Assembly (NCBI GenBank): GCA_022566735.1 | Contig: JADFIG010000007.1 | Location: 1 to 64,000, forward strand | Reading direction: 5' to 3' | Source: Pseudomonadota bacterium | GTDB taxonomy: Bacteria; Pseudomonadota; Gammaproteobacteria; Burkholderiales; Burkholderiaceae_C | DNA: 64,000 bases | Shown: positions 55,470-64,000 of the stretch, piece after piece | Position numbering within the stretch: the first letter of the stretch is position 1 | How the letters are laid out: each line of letters opens with the position of its first letter | Position numbers and translations under genes: made by a program | The notes under the pieces: model-generated | Databases searched by the model: none | The model's input: only the letters and a program-made list of their open reading frames with translations | Told to the model about the DNA's origin: nothing

Positions 55470-55478
55470 GCCGGCATC

Positions 55479-56768
55479 TTAAACGGTGTCGGGGCTGGGC
55501 TGAAGGGCGCGGGCGCAGGCCATGGCACTGGCCCAGGCCCATTGGAAGTTGTAGCCGCCCAGCCAGCCTGTGATGTCGACCACCTCGCCGATGAAGTGCA
55601 GGCCGGGCACGCGCTTGCTTTCCATGCTCTGTTGCTGGAGTTCGCGGGTGTCCACGCCGCCGGCCGCGACCTCGGCCTTGGCGTAGCCCTCGGTGCCGCT
55701 GGGCGTGATCTGCCAGGCATTGGCGGCTTGCCCCAGCAACTCCAGGTCCTTGTCCTTGAGCTCGGCCAGCGCGGCCTGGGGCTGCAGGGCAGGGTGCTGG
55801 CGCGAGACCTCGCCCAGCCAGGCCTGGGCCAGCCGCTGGGGCACGGCCTCGCCCAGGGCCAGGCCCCAGGCGGTCGACAGCTGCTTGCGCGAGCCGCTTT
55901 TGGCCGCCTTGAGCTCGGCGGCGAGGTCGTGCCGGGGGCTGAGGTCGATGGTCAGCGCCTGGCCGGGCTGCCAGTGACTGGAGATCTGCAGCACGGCCGG
56001 GCCGCTGAGGCCGCGGTGGGTGAAGAGCAGGTCCTCGGTGAAATGCGCGGTCTGTGCCGCCTTGCCACCTTTGCCGCCGCGGCCGCTGGCGCTCACGCAC
56101 GAGGGCGTGGCGATGTCCACCTCCAGCGAGACCCCGGCCAGCGGCACGAAGGGCGCCCAGGCGGTCGCATCGAAGGTCAGCGGCACCAGCGCCGGGCGCA
56201 GCGGCACGACGCGGTGGCCGAGTTCTGCGGCCCAGCGCTGGCCGGCGTCGGTGGCGCCGATCTTCGGGATGGAGGGGCCACCGGTGGCGATCACCAGCTG
56301 ATGGGCTTGCACCACACCCTGGTCGGTGTCCAGCTCGAAGCGGGCGATGGCCTCGTCGCGCCGCCGGATGGCGCGCACACCGCAGGGCTGCCAGCGCTGC
56401 ACGCCGCCGGCCTCGCACTCGCGCAGCAGCATCTGGATGATGTCGTCGGCACGGTGGTCGCAAAACAGCTGTCCGCGGTGTTTTTCGTGCCAGGCGATGC
56501 CGTGGCGCTCGACCAGGGCGAGGAAGTCCTGCGGCGTGAAGCCACTGAGGGCCGAGCGGCAGAAGGCCGGGTTCTCGCCCAGGAAGTTGGCCACGCTCAC
56601 GTCGCGGTTGGTGAAGTTGCAGCGGCCACCGCCGGAGATGCGGATTTTCTCGGCCACCTTGGCGGCGTGGTCCAGCACCAGGACTTTCAGGCCGCGCTGG
56701 CCGGCGACGCCTGCGCAAAACAGGCCGGCGGCACCGGCGCCGACGATGACGACATCGAAACAGGACAT
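55479..56768 (-). CDS. FAD-dependent oxidoreductase (HI0933/YhiN family)
   Basis: 429 residues from ATG 56768. The FAD-binding dinucleotide motif is [29 protein letters not shown] and the C-terminal [23 protein letters not shown] match the YhiN/HI0933-like flavoproteins, whose substrate is unknown. It starts 68 nt from the divergent TIGR00266 gene and its stop lies 9 nt before ubiE's start, so they may be co-transcribed. Confidence 0.88.
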   Translation of the reverse strand: MSCFDVVIVGAGAAGLFCAGVAGQRGLKVLVLDHAAKVAEKIRISGGGRCNFTNRDVSVANFLGENPAFCRSALSGFTPQDFLALVERHGIAWHEKHRGQLFCDHRADDIIQMLLRECEAGGVQRWQPCGVRAIRRRDEAIARFELDTDQGVVQAHQLVIATGGPSIPKIGATDAGQRWAAELGHRVVPLRPALVPLTFDATAWAPFVPLAGVSLEVDIATPSCVSASGRGGKGGKAAQTAHFTEDLLFTHRGLSGPAVLQISSHWQPGQALTIDLSPRHDLAAELKAAKSGSRKQLSTAWGLALGEAVPQRLAQAWLGEVSRQHPALQPQAALAELKDKDLELLGQAANAWQITPSGTEGYAKAEVAAGGVDTRELQQQSMESKRVPGLHFIGEVVDITGWLGGYNFQWAWASAMACARALQPSPDTV

Positions 56769-56910
56769 GGGCAAGGGGGGAGGGCGTGAAGCCGCGATTG
56801 TCGCCGCTGCCGTCATGTGGGTGAGATGTGTTTCAGGACACAATGCGGCGGCACAGCCTTGCCGCGGGGCCGCATCCTGGCCGGGCAGGGCGCTTCACAA
56901 CTGGAGATCA

Positions 56911-57729
56911 ATGATGAGCATGGACGTGGTGGACTACGACATCCGCGGGGCCGAGATGCAGTTCGTCGAGGTGGAACTCGACCCGGGCGAGGCCGCCATC
57001 GGCGAAGCCGGCAGCATGATGTTCATGGACGCGGGCATCGAGATGGACACCGTCTTCGGTGACGGCTCCAAGCAGCAAGGCGGCCTGTTCGGCAAGCTGC
57101 TGGGCGCGGGCAAGCGCCTGATCACCGGTGAAAGCCTGTTCACCACCATCTACACCAACCAGGGCACCGGCAAGCGCCGCGTGGCTTTCGCCGCGCCGTA
57201 CCCCGGCAAGATCCTGCCGATGAACCTGGCCGAGCTGGGCGGCACGCTGATGTGCCAGAAGGACGCCTTCCTGTGCGCCGCGCGGGGCGTGTCGCTGGGC
57301 ATCGCTTTCCAGAAGCGCCTGGGCGCGGGCTTTTTCGGAGGCGAAGGCTTCATCATGCAGAAGCTCGAAGGCGACGGCCTGGCTTTCGTGCACGCTGGCG
57401 GCACGGTGGTGCGCCGCGAGCTGAAGGCCGGTGAAACCCTGCTGATCGACACCGGTTGCGTGGTGGCCTTCACCAGCGGCATCGATTTCGACATCCAGTA
57501 CGTCGGCAAGATCAAGACCGCGCTGTTCGGCGGTGAAGGCATCTTCCTGGCCAAGGTCACCGGCCCGGGCCATGTGTGGCTGCAGAGCCTGCCGTTCTCG
57601 CGCCTGGCTTCGCGCATCTTCGCCGCCGCCCCGCAGAACGGCGGCGGTGGCCGTGAAGAAGGCTCGCTGCTGAGCGGCCTGGCGGGTGGCAGCTTGCTGG
57701 GCTCGGTGCTGGGTGGCGACGACGACTGA
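56911..57729 (+). CDS. AIM24/TIGR00266 family protein
   Basis: 272 residues (ATG at 56911 or 56914, GGAG upstream). [32 protein letters not shown] and [23 protein letters not shown] are the TIGR00266 signature. [24 protein letters not shown] repeats the pattern as a double beta-prism-type fold. The C-terminus is Gly-rich with GGGGREE and ends GGDDD. The family is conserved but without a known function. Confidence 0.9.
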   Translation: MMSMDVVDYDIRGAEMQFVEVELDPGEAAIGEAGSMMFMDAGIEMDTVFGDGSKQQGGLFGKLLGAGKRLITGESLFTTIYTNQGTGKRRVAFAAPYPGKILPMNLAELGGTLMCQKDAFLCAARGVSLGIAFQKRLGAGFFGGEGFIMQKLEGDGLAFVHAGGTVVRRELKAGETLLIDTGCVVAFTSGIDFDIQYVGKIKTALFGGEGIFLAKVTGPGHVWLQSLPFSRLASRIFAAAPQNGGGGREEGSLLSGLAGGSLLGSVLGGDDD

Positions 57730-57881
57730 GCCTGAGGCGGCCAGCGTCCGGTGCGGTCCTGATCCGGTGCGGGGCGCTTCGCAGGATGTCCCGCGGCTGC
57801 CGTGGCGGATTGACCTGCCGCAGGCGGACAAGCTGGCCCAGGCTTACACTGGAAGGCTTGACCGCCTGAACGGACCCCTGG

Positions 57882-58985
57882 ATGAGTTTGGACCTGATTT
57901 CGCCGCTGGCCGCGCATGCCGCCAGCGCTTTGCATCGTGGCGTGACCACGTTCGGCGCGGCCCTGGCCCTGGGCTGCGCGCTGACTTCGCCTGCGCAGGC
58001 CCAGCCTGCCAGCCTGGCCACCAAAGCGTCTGCGGCGTCCGTGGCTGCAAGCGCGCAGGCCCGGCCGCCGATCTTCGTGCTGAACTCGCTGGACGCGAGC
58101 GTGAGCGTGATCGACCCGGTGAGCTTCAAGGAAGTGCGCCGCGTGCCCACCGGCAAGGAGCCGCACCACCTCTACCTCTCCCCCGATGAGAAGTCGCTGC
58201 TGGTGGCCAACGCCCTGGCCGACTCCATCACCATGCTCGACCCGCGCACCGGCGAGGTCCAGCGCGTGGTGACGGGCATCTCCGACCCCTACCAACTGCG
58301 CTTCTCGCCCGACATGAAGTGGTTCCTGACGGCGGCCAACCGCCTCAACCACGTCGACATCTACCGTGCCACGCCGCGTGTCGGCGGTGGCGTGGACCTG
58401 GCGCTGGCCAAGCGCGTGTCCACGGGCAAGACGCCCAGCCACATCGCCACGGACAGCAAGAGCAGCGTGGCCTACGTGAGCATGCAGGACAGCGACGAGT
58501 TGGTGGCCATCGACCTGGGCACCCAGGCCATCCGCTGGCGCGTGCCGGTGGGCAAGATGCCTGCCGATGTGTTCGTCACACCCGACGACCGCCACCTGCT
58601 GATCGGCCTGACCGGCGACCGCCTGGTCGAGGTCTATGACGTCTCCGGTGCCAGGCCGGTGCTGGTCAAGCGCATCCCCACGGGCGACGGCGCACACGCC
58701 TTCCGCGCCTGGGGCGACAAGCGCCATGTGCTGCTGAGCAACCGCGCGGGCAACACCATCAGCCGCATCGACCTGCAGAGCTTCTCCGTGGTGGCCACCT
58801 ACCCGGCGCCGGGCGGCCCGGACTGCATGGACCTCATGGGCGATGGCAAAACCATCCTGGTGACCTCGCGCTGGGCGCGCAAGCTCACCGTGATCGACAC
58901 CGTGCAGGGCAAGGTGGTGCGCCAGGTGCCGGTGGGGCGCTCGCCGCACGGCGTCTGGACCCTGGACCATGCCGCGCGCCAGTGA
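57882..58985 (+). CDS. Secreted YncE-like beta-propeller protein
   Basis: 367 residues. The N-terminal signal (GVTTFGAALALGCALTSPAQA) is preceded by a long n-region; a later start is possible. The seven-bladed repeat set shows FVLNSLDASVSVIDPVSF, LLVANALADSITMLDPRTG, VAYVSMQDSDELVAIDLG and VTSRWARKLTVIDTVQGKVV. It is a surface or periplasmic binding protein, with no obvious catalytic site. It is first in the five-gene operon and overlaps the deacetylase gene by 17 nt. Confidence 0.85.
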   Translation: MSLDLISPLAAHAASALHRGVTTFGAALALGCALTSPAQAQPASLATKASAASVAASAQARPPIFVLNSLDASVSVIDPVSFKEVRRVPTGKEPHHLYLSPDEKSLLVANALADSITMLDPRTGEVQRVVTGISDPYQLRFSPDMKWFLTAANRLNHVDIYRATPRVGGGVDLALAKRVSTGKTPSHIATDSKSSVAYVSMQDSDELVAIDLGTQAIRWRVPVGKMPADVFVTPDDRHLLIGLTGDRLVEVYDVSGARPVLVKRIPTGDGAHAFRAWGDKRHVLLSNRAGNTISRIDLQSFSVVATYPAPGGPDCMDLMGDGKTILVTSRWARKLTVIDTVQGKVVRQVPVGRSPHGVWTLDHAARQ

Positions 58986-59853
58986 GCTGATCCGCGCCAC
59001 CTGGCGTCAGGCGGGCGCGCTGCGGGGTGTGTCACTGGGCGCGACATTGGCCGCGACGCTGCTGGCCGCACCCGCGCAGGCTGGGGTCGAGGCAACCGCG
59101 GCCACGGCCACGCCCGAGGCGCCTTGCGCCCGCCCGGTCTACCTCACCATCGACACCGGCCACATGGGCGTGGCCCCGCTGGTCGCCGACGTGCTGGCGC
59201 GCCACCACGTCAAGGCCACTTTCTTCCTGGCCAACGAACGCACCCAGGCCGTGGGCGGGCGTCCCGAGGGCAGCACCCTGGACGACGCCTGGGCGCCCTG
59301 GTGGAAGCAGTTGGCCGCGCAAGGCCACGACGTCGGATCGCACACCTGGGACCACGTGGTCTGGCGTGCGGATGTTGGATCGCATGCCGGCTTCACCATG
59401 CAAGCCACGGCGGGCCCACGCAAGGGCCAGCGCCTGCACATGAGCGCGGCGCAGTACTGCGAGCAACTGGCCCAGCCTGCGCACCGGTTCGCCCAGATGA
59501 CCGGCCAGCCGATGCGCGCGCTCTTCCGTGCCCCCGGCGGCAAGACCTCGCCGGCCCTGCTGGCCGCGGCCCGGGCCTGCGGCTGGACCCATGTGCCCTG
59601 GACGCCCCATGGCTTCCTGGGCGACGAGCTGTCCAGCGAGCGCCACCCGAACGCACAGTTGCTTGAGCGCGCCCTGAAGAACGTCCGGGAAGGCGATATC
59701 CTGCTCATGCACCTGGGCATCTGGAGCCGCCAGGATCCGTGGGCGCCCGCCGTGCTGGAGCCACTCATCACCGGGCTGCAAGCCAAGGGCTTGTGTTTCG
59801 CCACCTTGCGCACGCACCCGGACTTTGCCCGGGTCGGCCCGGCCCCCCGCTGA
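58969..59853 (+). CDS. Secreted polysaccharide deacetylase-like protein
   Basis: 294 residues. The signal peptide ends AAPAQA (residue ~38). The NodB fold shows LTIDTGHMG in place of TFDDG (the second Asp is Thr), then HDVGSHTWDH (motif 2, H-x3-H), LFRAPGGKTSP (motif 3) and ILLMHLG. The changed Asp is normally a metal ligand, so activity may be altered. It overlaps the propeller gene and is 6 nt before the desaturase gene. Confidence 0.8.
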   Translation: MPRASELIRATWRQAGALRGVSLGATLAATLLAAPAQAGVEATAATATPEAPCARPVYLTIDTGHMGVAPLVADVLARHHVKATFFLANERTQAVGGRPEGSTLDDAWAPWWKQLAAQGHDVGSHTWDHVVWRADVGSHAGFTMQATAGPRKGQRLHMSAAQYCEQLAQPAHRFAQMTGQPMRALFRAPGGKTSPALLAAARACGWTHVPWTPHGFLGDELSSERHPNAQLLERALKNVREGDILLMHLGIWSRQDPWAPAVLEPLITGLQAKGLCFATLRTHPDFARVGPAPR

Positions 59854-59859
59854 CGCGCC

Positions 59860-60858
59860 ATGATCGACGACATCCTCATCACGCCCCTGAGCGACGCTTT
59901 CGGACAGCTCCAGCAATGGCTGTTCGAGGCCGTCGTGCAGCCCGTGGTCTTCCATGCGGGCATGGGCAACCTCCTCGAAGATGCCTACGCGGCCACGGGC
60001 TGGCTGCTGGTCGGTCTCATCCAGATGGCGGTGCTGCTGGCCGTGGTCGGTCCGCTGCAGCGCTGGCGCCCGGTGGAGCGCATCCGCTACAGCCCTGCGG
60101 TGTGGGTGGATGTCCTCTACACCGTCATCCACCGGCTGGGGCTGTTCCGCGTGGCCATGTTTTTTTCCGTGGAGCCCTTGCTCGACGAGGTCTTCGGTCA
60201 GGCCAGCGTCTGGGGTGTCCAGGGCATCCAGCTCGATGGCCTGCTGGCGGGATGGTGGCCAGGCGTGGGCGACACGGCCTGGGCCAGCTTCCTGGTCTAC
60301 CTGCTGGTGTTCGACCTGCTCGATTACTGGATCCACCGCGGCCAGCACCAAGTCGATCGCTGGTGGGCCTTGCACGCCGTGCACCACAGCCAGCGCAGCA
60401 TGACCATGTGGAGCGACAACCGCAACCACCTGCTCGACGACCTGATCCGCGACGTGCTGATCGCCTTCACCGCTCGTGCCATCGGTGTGCCGCCAGGGCA
60501 GTTCGTGGCGCTGGTGACCGTCACGCAACTCACCGAGAGCTTCTCGCACGCCAACCTGCGCCTGAGCTTCGGCTGGCTGGGGGAGCGCCTGCTGGTCAGC
60601 CCGCGCTTCCACCGCCAGCACCACGCCATCGGCATCGGCCATGAAAGCCACGGGCCCGGCACGCTGGGCGGTTGCAATTTCGCCGTGCTCTTCCCGGTGT
60701 GGGACATCCTCTTCGGCACGGCGCGCTTCGACGGCCGTTTCGAGCCCACCGGCATCCGCGACCAGCTGCCCGAGTGCGGCGGACGCGACTACGGCCAGGG
60801 CTTCTGGGCGCAACAGTGGCGCGGCTTGCGCCGCCTGGCGGGGCTGGATGCGGTCTGA
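59860..60858 (+). CDS. Sterol desaturase/fatty-acid hydroxylase family membrane protein
   Basis: 332 residues with about four membrane helices. The three diiron histidine boxes are HRGQH, HAVHH and FHRQHH, spaced as in the family. It hydroxylates or desaturates a lipid; the substrate is not known. The stop overlaps the next start by 11 nt. Confidence 0.88.
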   Translation: MIDDILITPLSDAFGQLQQWLFEAVVQPVVFHAGMGNLLEDAYAATGWLLVGLIQMAVLLAVVGPLQRWRPVERIRYSPAVWVDVLYTVIHRLGLFRVAMFFSVEPLLDEVFGQASVWGVQGIQLDGLLAGWWPGVGDTAWASFLVYLLVFDLLDYWIHRGQHQVDRWWALHAVHHSQRSMTMWSDNRNHLLDDLIRDVLIAFTARAIGVPPGQFVALVTVTQLTESFSHANLRLSFGWLGERLLVSPRFHRQHHAIGIGHESHGPGTLGGCNFAVLFPVWDILFGTARFDGRFEPTGIRDQLPECGGRDYGQGFWAQQWRGLRRLAGLDAV

Positions 60859-61714
60859 GCCCTTCCGCGCGGGCCTGCCCGGCGTGCTGGATGCGGCCTG
60901 GCGTGCCGCGCTTTGCTGCTTCCTGCCGCGGGTGATCCTGTTGTCCTGGCTGCCTTTGCTGCTGGCTTCGGTGCTGCTGGGCGGCCTGGCCTGGTGGGGC
61001 TGGGACGATGCCAACGCGGCCCTGCGGCAGGCGCTGGACGGCTGGTCCCTCAGCCACACCCTGCTGGGCTGGCTGGACCGCATGGGCTGGGGGCCGTTGC
61101 GTTCCCTCATCGTGCCGCTGCTGCTCGTGATGGTGGCCGTGCCCCTGGTGGTCGTGCTGTGCCTGCTGCTGGTGGCCGGGCTGATGACGCCCTCGCTGGC
61201 CCGCCTGGTGCGGGACCGCCGCCTGCCGGCGCTGCAGTCGCGCCACCGCGCGCCCTGGTGGCGTTCCCTGCTGTGGTCGATGGGCGCCTCGCTGCTGGCC
61301 CTGGCCGCCCTGGTGCTGACGCTGCCCCTGTGGCTGGTGCCGCTGTTCGCCCTGCTGGGGCCGCCGCTCATCTGGGGCTGGCTGACCTGCCGCGTCATGG
61401 CCTTCGATACCCTGGCCGACTGGGCCACCCCCGAGGAGCGGCAAACCCTGCTGCGCCGGCACCGCACGGCCTTGCTCGCCATGGGCGTGGCCTGTGGCTA
61501 CCTCGGGGCGGCGCCCGCGGCCTTGTGGGCCCTGGGGGCGCTGACCCTGGTACTGGCGCCGCTGGTGCTGGTGATCTCGGTGTGGCTCTACACCCTGGTG
61601 TTCGCCTACGCCAGCCTCTGGTTCGCGCATTTCCTGCTGGCGGCGCTGGCCGCCCTGCGCGATGATGTGGCGCCCGCGGGATCCCCCGCTCTGACGCTCC
61701 CCCCCAATCCATGA
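60848..61714 (+). CDS. EI24-domain membrane protein
   Basis: 288 residues from ATG 60848, overlapping the desaturase stop. Six or so hydrophobic helices (VILLSWLPLLLASVLLGGL, LLLVMVAVPLVVVLCLLLVAGLM, LAALVLTLPLWLVPLFALLG) and PPLIWGWLTCRVMAFD fit the EI24/CysZ-like family. In some bacteria CysZ transports sulfate, but that role is not implied here. It overlaps the CinA-like gene by 4 nt (ATGA). Confidence 0.75.
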   Translation: MRSEPFRAGLPGVLDAAWRAALCCFLPRVILLSWLPLLLASVLLGGLAWWGWDDANAALRQALDGWSLSHTLLGWLDRMGWGPLRSLIVPLLLVMVAVPLVVVLCLLLVAGLMTPSLARLVRDRRLPALQSRHRAPWWRSLLWSMGASLLALAALVLTLPLWLVPLFALLGPPLIWGWLTCRVMAFDTLADWATPEERQTLLRRHRTALLAMGVACGYLGAAPAALWALGALTLVLAPLVLVISVWLYTLVFAYASLWFAHFLLAALAALRDDVAPAGSPALTLPPNP

Positions 61715-62517
61715 TCGGACTCATCATCATCGGCGACGAGATCCTCAGCGGTCGCCGCCAGGACAAGCACCTGAGCAAAGCCATCGAACTGCTGGGCGAA
61801 CGCGGCATGGCCCTGTCCTGGGCGCGCTATGTGGGCGACGACCCGGACCGCATCACGGCCGACCTGCGCCACGCCTTCGACAGCGGGGACGTGGTGTTCT
61901 CCTTCGGCGGCATCGGCGCCACGCCCGACGACCACACCCGCGCCTGCGCCGCCCGCGCCCTGGGCGTGGACATGGCCCTGCACCCGCAGGCGCGCGAGCT
62001 GATCCTGGCGCGTTGCCGGGAACTCGCCCTCCAGGAAGGCCACCCCTTCGAGCCCGAGTCCGACGACACCCAGCGCCGCCTGCAGATGGGCGTGTTCCCG
62101 CTGGGGGCCGACATCATCCCCAACCCCTACAACCGCATTCCCGGCTTCAGCGTGCAGGGGCGGGTGCACTTCCTGCCGGGCTTCCCGGTGATGGCCTGGC
62201 CGATGATGGCCTCGGTGCTGGACGAGCGCCATGCCGACCTGCACGGCAGCCAGCGCCAGGAAGAACGTGCCGTCGTGGTCTATGGCGCCATCGAGTCGCG
62301 CCTGACGCCACTCATGATCGACATCGAAGCCCGCTTCGCGCCGGTGAAAGTCTTCAGCCTGCCCAGCGTGGACCACCCGGTGCATGGGCGCCACATCGAG
62401 CTGGGCGTCAAGGGCCGTGGCGAACAGGTCACACAGGCGTTTGGCGCCTTGCTCCAGGGGTTGCACGTTGTTGGTGCAAGCATTGGCCCCGAAGTGGTGC
62501 GCAACGCCACCACCTGA
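61711..62517 (+). CDS. CinA-like molybdopterin-binding domain protein
   Basis: 268 residues. MIGLIIIGDEILSGRRQDKH, VVFSFGGIGATPDDHTR and the repeated FLPGFPVMAWPMM are the MoCF/CinA N-domain motifs. The deamidase C-domain of full-length CinA is missing, so this is the single-domain type. It is last in the operon. One NtrC-like site for glnA lies inside its final codons. Confidence 0.88.
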   Translation: MIGLIIIGDEILSGRRQDKHLSKAIELLGERGMALSWARYVGDDPDRITADLRHAFDSGDVVFSFGGIGATPDDHTRACAARALGVDMALHPQARELILARCRELALQEGHPFEPESDDTQRRLQMGVFPLGADIIPNPYNRIPGFSVQGRVHFLPGFPVMAWPMMASVLDERHADLHGSQRQEERAVVVYGAIESRLTPLMIDIEARFAPVKVFSLPSVDHPVHGRHIELGVKGRGEQVTQAFGALLQGLHVVGASIGPEVVRNATT

Positions 62518-62541
62518 CATCTTGTGCACCGTTGTTGTGCG
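62462..62541. promoter_or_regulatory. NtrC-like sites upstream of glnA
   Basis: TGCACGTTGTTGGTGCA (62462-62478, inside the CinA-like gene) and TGCACCGTTGTTGTGCG (62525-62541) fit the TGCAC-N7-GTGCA dyad. They are 63 bp apart, six helical turns. A third, weaker copy (62675-62691) touches the promoter. Confidence 0.72.
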
Positions 62542-62704
62542 TTTCGGGGGGTGCCTTTCACCCCTTCCGTGGGGCGGGGCTTTCACCATGTGGGCGCGGG
62601 CTCGATTCGGTGCGCGTTCACGCCCCCTGGATGGTGCGCTCCCATCGATCTCGGGGGCTCCGCGTCCCCGATCCTGCACCATGCTTGCGCTGACACACGG
62701 ACGA

Positions 62705-62718
62705 GGCACGCTTTCTGC
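62705..62718 (+). promoter_or_regulatory. Sigma-54 promoter of glnA
   Basis: GGCACGCTTTCTGC has the GG-N10-GC -24/-12 pattern, with a predicted start near 62730. The glnA ATG is about 70 nt farther. The palindrome AGGAGCTCCT (62790-62799) contains the ribosome site and could fold over it. Confidence 0.75.
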
Positions 62719-62800
62719 TATTACACTGCGCGCTGTTTCCGAGGTTGAGACAGCCTCCCATTCCCCCTGCTTTGATAAAGCCTGTTGCTAGGAGCTCCTG

Positions 62801-64000
62801 ATGGCCAACAAGACCGTCGCCGACGTGATGAAGCTGGTGAAGGACAACGACGTCAAGTTCGTTGATTTCCGCTTCACCGATACCCGTGGCAAGGAACAGC
62901 ACACCACCGTGCCTGTGTCCCACTTCGACGAAGACAAGTTCACCTCGGGCCACGCGTTCGACGGTTCCTCCATCGCCGGCTGGAAGGGCATCGAAGCCTC
63001 CGACATGCTGCTGATGCCGGACGCCAATACGGCCAACATCGACCCGTTCTTCGAAGAGCCCACCCTGCTGCTGACCTGCGACGTCATCGACCCGCACGAC
63101 GGCAAGCCCTACGAGCGTGACCCCCGCTCCCTGGCCAAGCGCGCCGAAGCCTACCTGAAGGCCTCCGGCCTGGGCGACACCGCCTACTTCGGTCCGGAAC
63201 CCGAATTCTTCGTGTTCGACGGCATCCGCTGGGGCAACGACATGTCCGGCTGCTTCTTCGAGATCGAATCCGAAGAAGGCGCCTGGAACACCGGCACCAA
63301 GTACGAGCACGGCAACACCGGCTACCGCCCCACCGTCAAGGGTGGCTACTTCCCCGTGCCCCCGGTCGACTCCGGCCAGGACATGCGCTCGGAAATGTGC
63401 CTGATCCTCGAATCGATGGGCATCCCCGTGGAAGTGCACCACCACGAAGTGGCCAACGCCGGCCAGATGGAAATCGGCACCCGCTTCGCCACGCTGACCC
63501 AGCGCGCTGACTGGCTGCAGCTGCAGAAGTACATCATCACCAACGTGGCCCACGCCTACGGCAAGACCGCCACGTTCATGCCCAAGCCCCTGGTCGGTGA
63601 CAACGGTTCCGGCATGCACGTCCACCAGTCCATCTGGAAGGACGGCAAGAACCTGTTCGCTGGCGACGGCTACGCCGGCCTGAGCGAGTTCGCCCTGTAC
63701 TACATCGGCGGCATCATCAAGCACGCCCGTGCCCTGAACGCCATCACCAACCCCGGCACGAACTCGTACAAGCGCCTGGTGCCTGGCTTCGAAGCCCCGG
63801 TGAAGCTGGCTTACTCGGCCAAGAACCGCTCGGCCTCGATCCGCATCCCCTACGTGTCGAACCCGAAGGGCCGCCGCATCGAAGCCCGCTTCCCGGACCC
63901 CTCCGCCAACCCCTACCTGGCCTTCGCCGCCCTGATGATGGCCGGCCTGGACGGCGTGGAAAACAAGATCCATCCGGGCGAAGCCGCCACGAAGGACCTC
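62801..64000 (+). CDS. glnA: Glutamine synthetase type I, C-terminus cut off
   Basis: The first 400 residues are present; about 70 remain beyond the window. [50 protein letters not shown] and the ATP/glutamate-site sequences [30 protein letters not shown] and [21 protein letters not shown] identify type I GlnA. The adenylylated Tyr, usually in the last part, lies outside. It condenses glutamate and ammonia to glutamine, using ATP. A sigma-54 promoter and NtrC-like sites lie upstream. Confidence 0.97.
   Translation, partial: MANKTVADVMKLVKDNDVKFVDFRFTDTRGKEQHTTVPVSHFDEDKFTSGHAFDGSSIAGWKGIEASDMLLMPDANTANIDPFFEEPTLLLTCDVIDPHDGKPYERDPRSLAKRAEAYLKASGLGDTAYFGPEPEFFVFDGIRWGNDMSGCFFEIESEEGAWNTGTKYEHGNTGYRPTVKGGYFPVPPVDSGQDMRSEMCLILESMGIPVEVHHHEVANAGQMEIGTRFATLTQRADWLQLQKYIITNVAHAYGKTATFMPKPLVGDNGSGMHVHQSIWKDGKNLFAGDGYAGLSEFALYYIGGIIKHARALNAITNPGTNSYKRLVPGFEAPVKLAYSAKNRSASIRIPYVSNPKGRRIEARFPDPSANPYLAFAALMMAGLDGVENKIHPGEAATKDL

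Overview
The window reads as a high-GC betaproteobacterial chromosome, most likely Burkholderiales of the Rubrivivax-Leptothrix-Aquabacterium type. This rests on the gene set: a PEP-CTERM/exosortase-type exopolysaccharide locus, a PHA granule phasin, Bpt plus Aat, the thrS-infC-rpmI-rplT-pheST-ihfA block, and glnA with a sigma-54/NtrC-like control region. The lineage is an inference; no rRNA is present.

1-23.7 kb is a Wzx/Wzy-type exopolysaccharide locus of the XrtA (PEP-CTERM) kind. It holds an outer-membrane beta-barrel protein (cut by the window start), a tyrosine autokinase, a chain-length determinant, an outer-membrane export lipoprotein, two deacetylase- or oxidoreductase-type tailoring genes, an epimerase, six glycosyltransferases, a flippase, a polymerase/ligase and a surface beta-helix lipoprotein. 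Two PEP-CTERM proteins, the presumed exosortase clients, follow, with a secreted collar-domain protein between them. The exosortase itself is not in the window. serB and an rraA-family gene are embedded in the locus. The first 1 kb is clearly AT-richer than the rest.

23.7-43.9 kb is mostly housekeeping: mfd, a lipoprotein/ECF sigma/anti-sigma operon, ispD, a Phd-zeta toxin-antitoxin pair, amtB (with a sigma-54 promoter and NtrC-like sites), ispF, an OmpR/EnvZ-type pair with an unusual concentric dyad, a SIMPL protein, the aat-bpt N-degron pair, a phasin, pyrophosphatase, a class III aminotransferase, isocitrate lyase and a phytase-like esterase.

44.0-53.0 kb is the translation operon thrS-infC-rpmI-rplT-pheS-adh-pheT-ihfA. 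It starts with a threonine-rich 15-residue leader peptide and a well-formed terminator/antiterminator, so thrS appears to be controlled by classical attenuation. infC appears to start at ATC, an intrinsic terminator lies directly before pheS, and an alcohol dehydrogenase gene separates pheS from pheT.

53.0-64.0 kb holds a MerR-like gene, tRNA-Pro(GGG), a second MerR-type regulator, ubiE, a flavoprotein, an AIM24/TIGR00266 protein, and a five-gene overlapping operon (beta-propeller, deacetylase, sterol-desaturase-like, EI24-like, CinA-like). It ends in the 5' part of glnA, which has NtrC-like sites and a -24/-12 promoter. The clearest novelty candidate is the thrS leader. The ompR-side dyad, the pheS junction, the split pheS/pheT and the Phd-zeta cassette between ispD and ispF come next.
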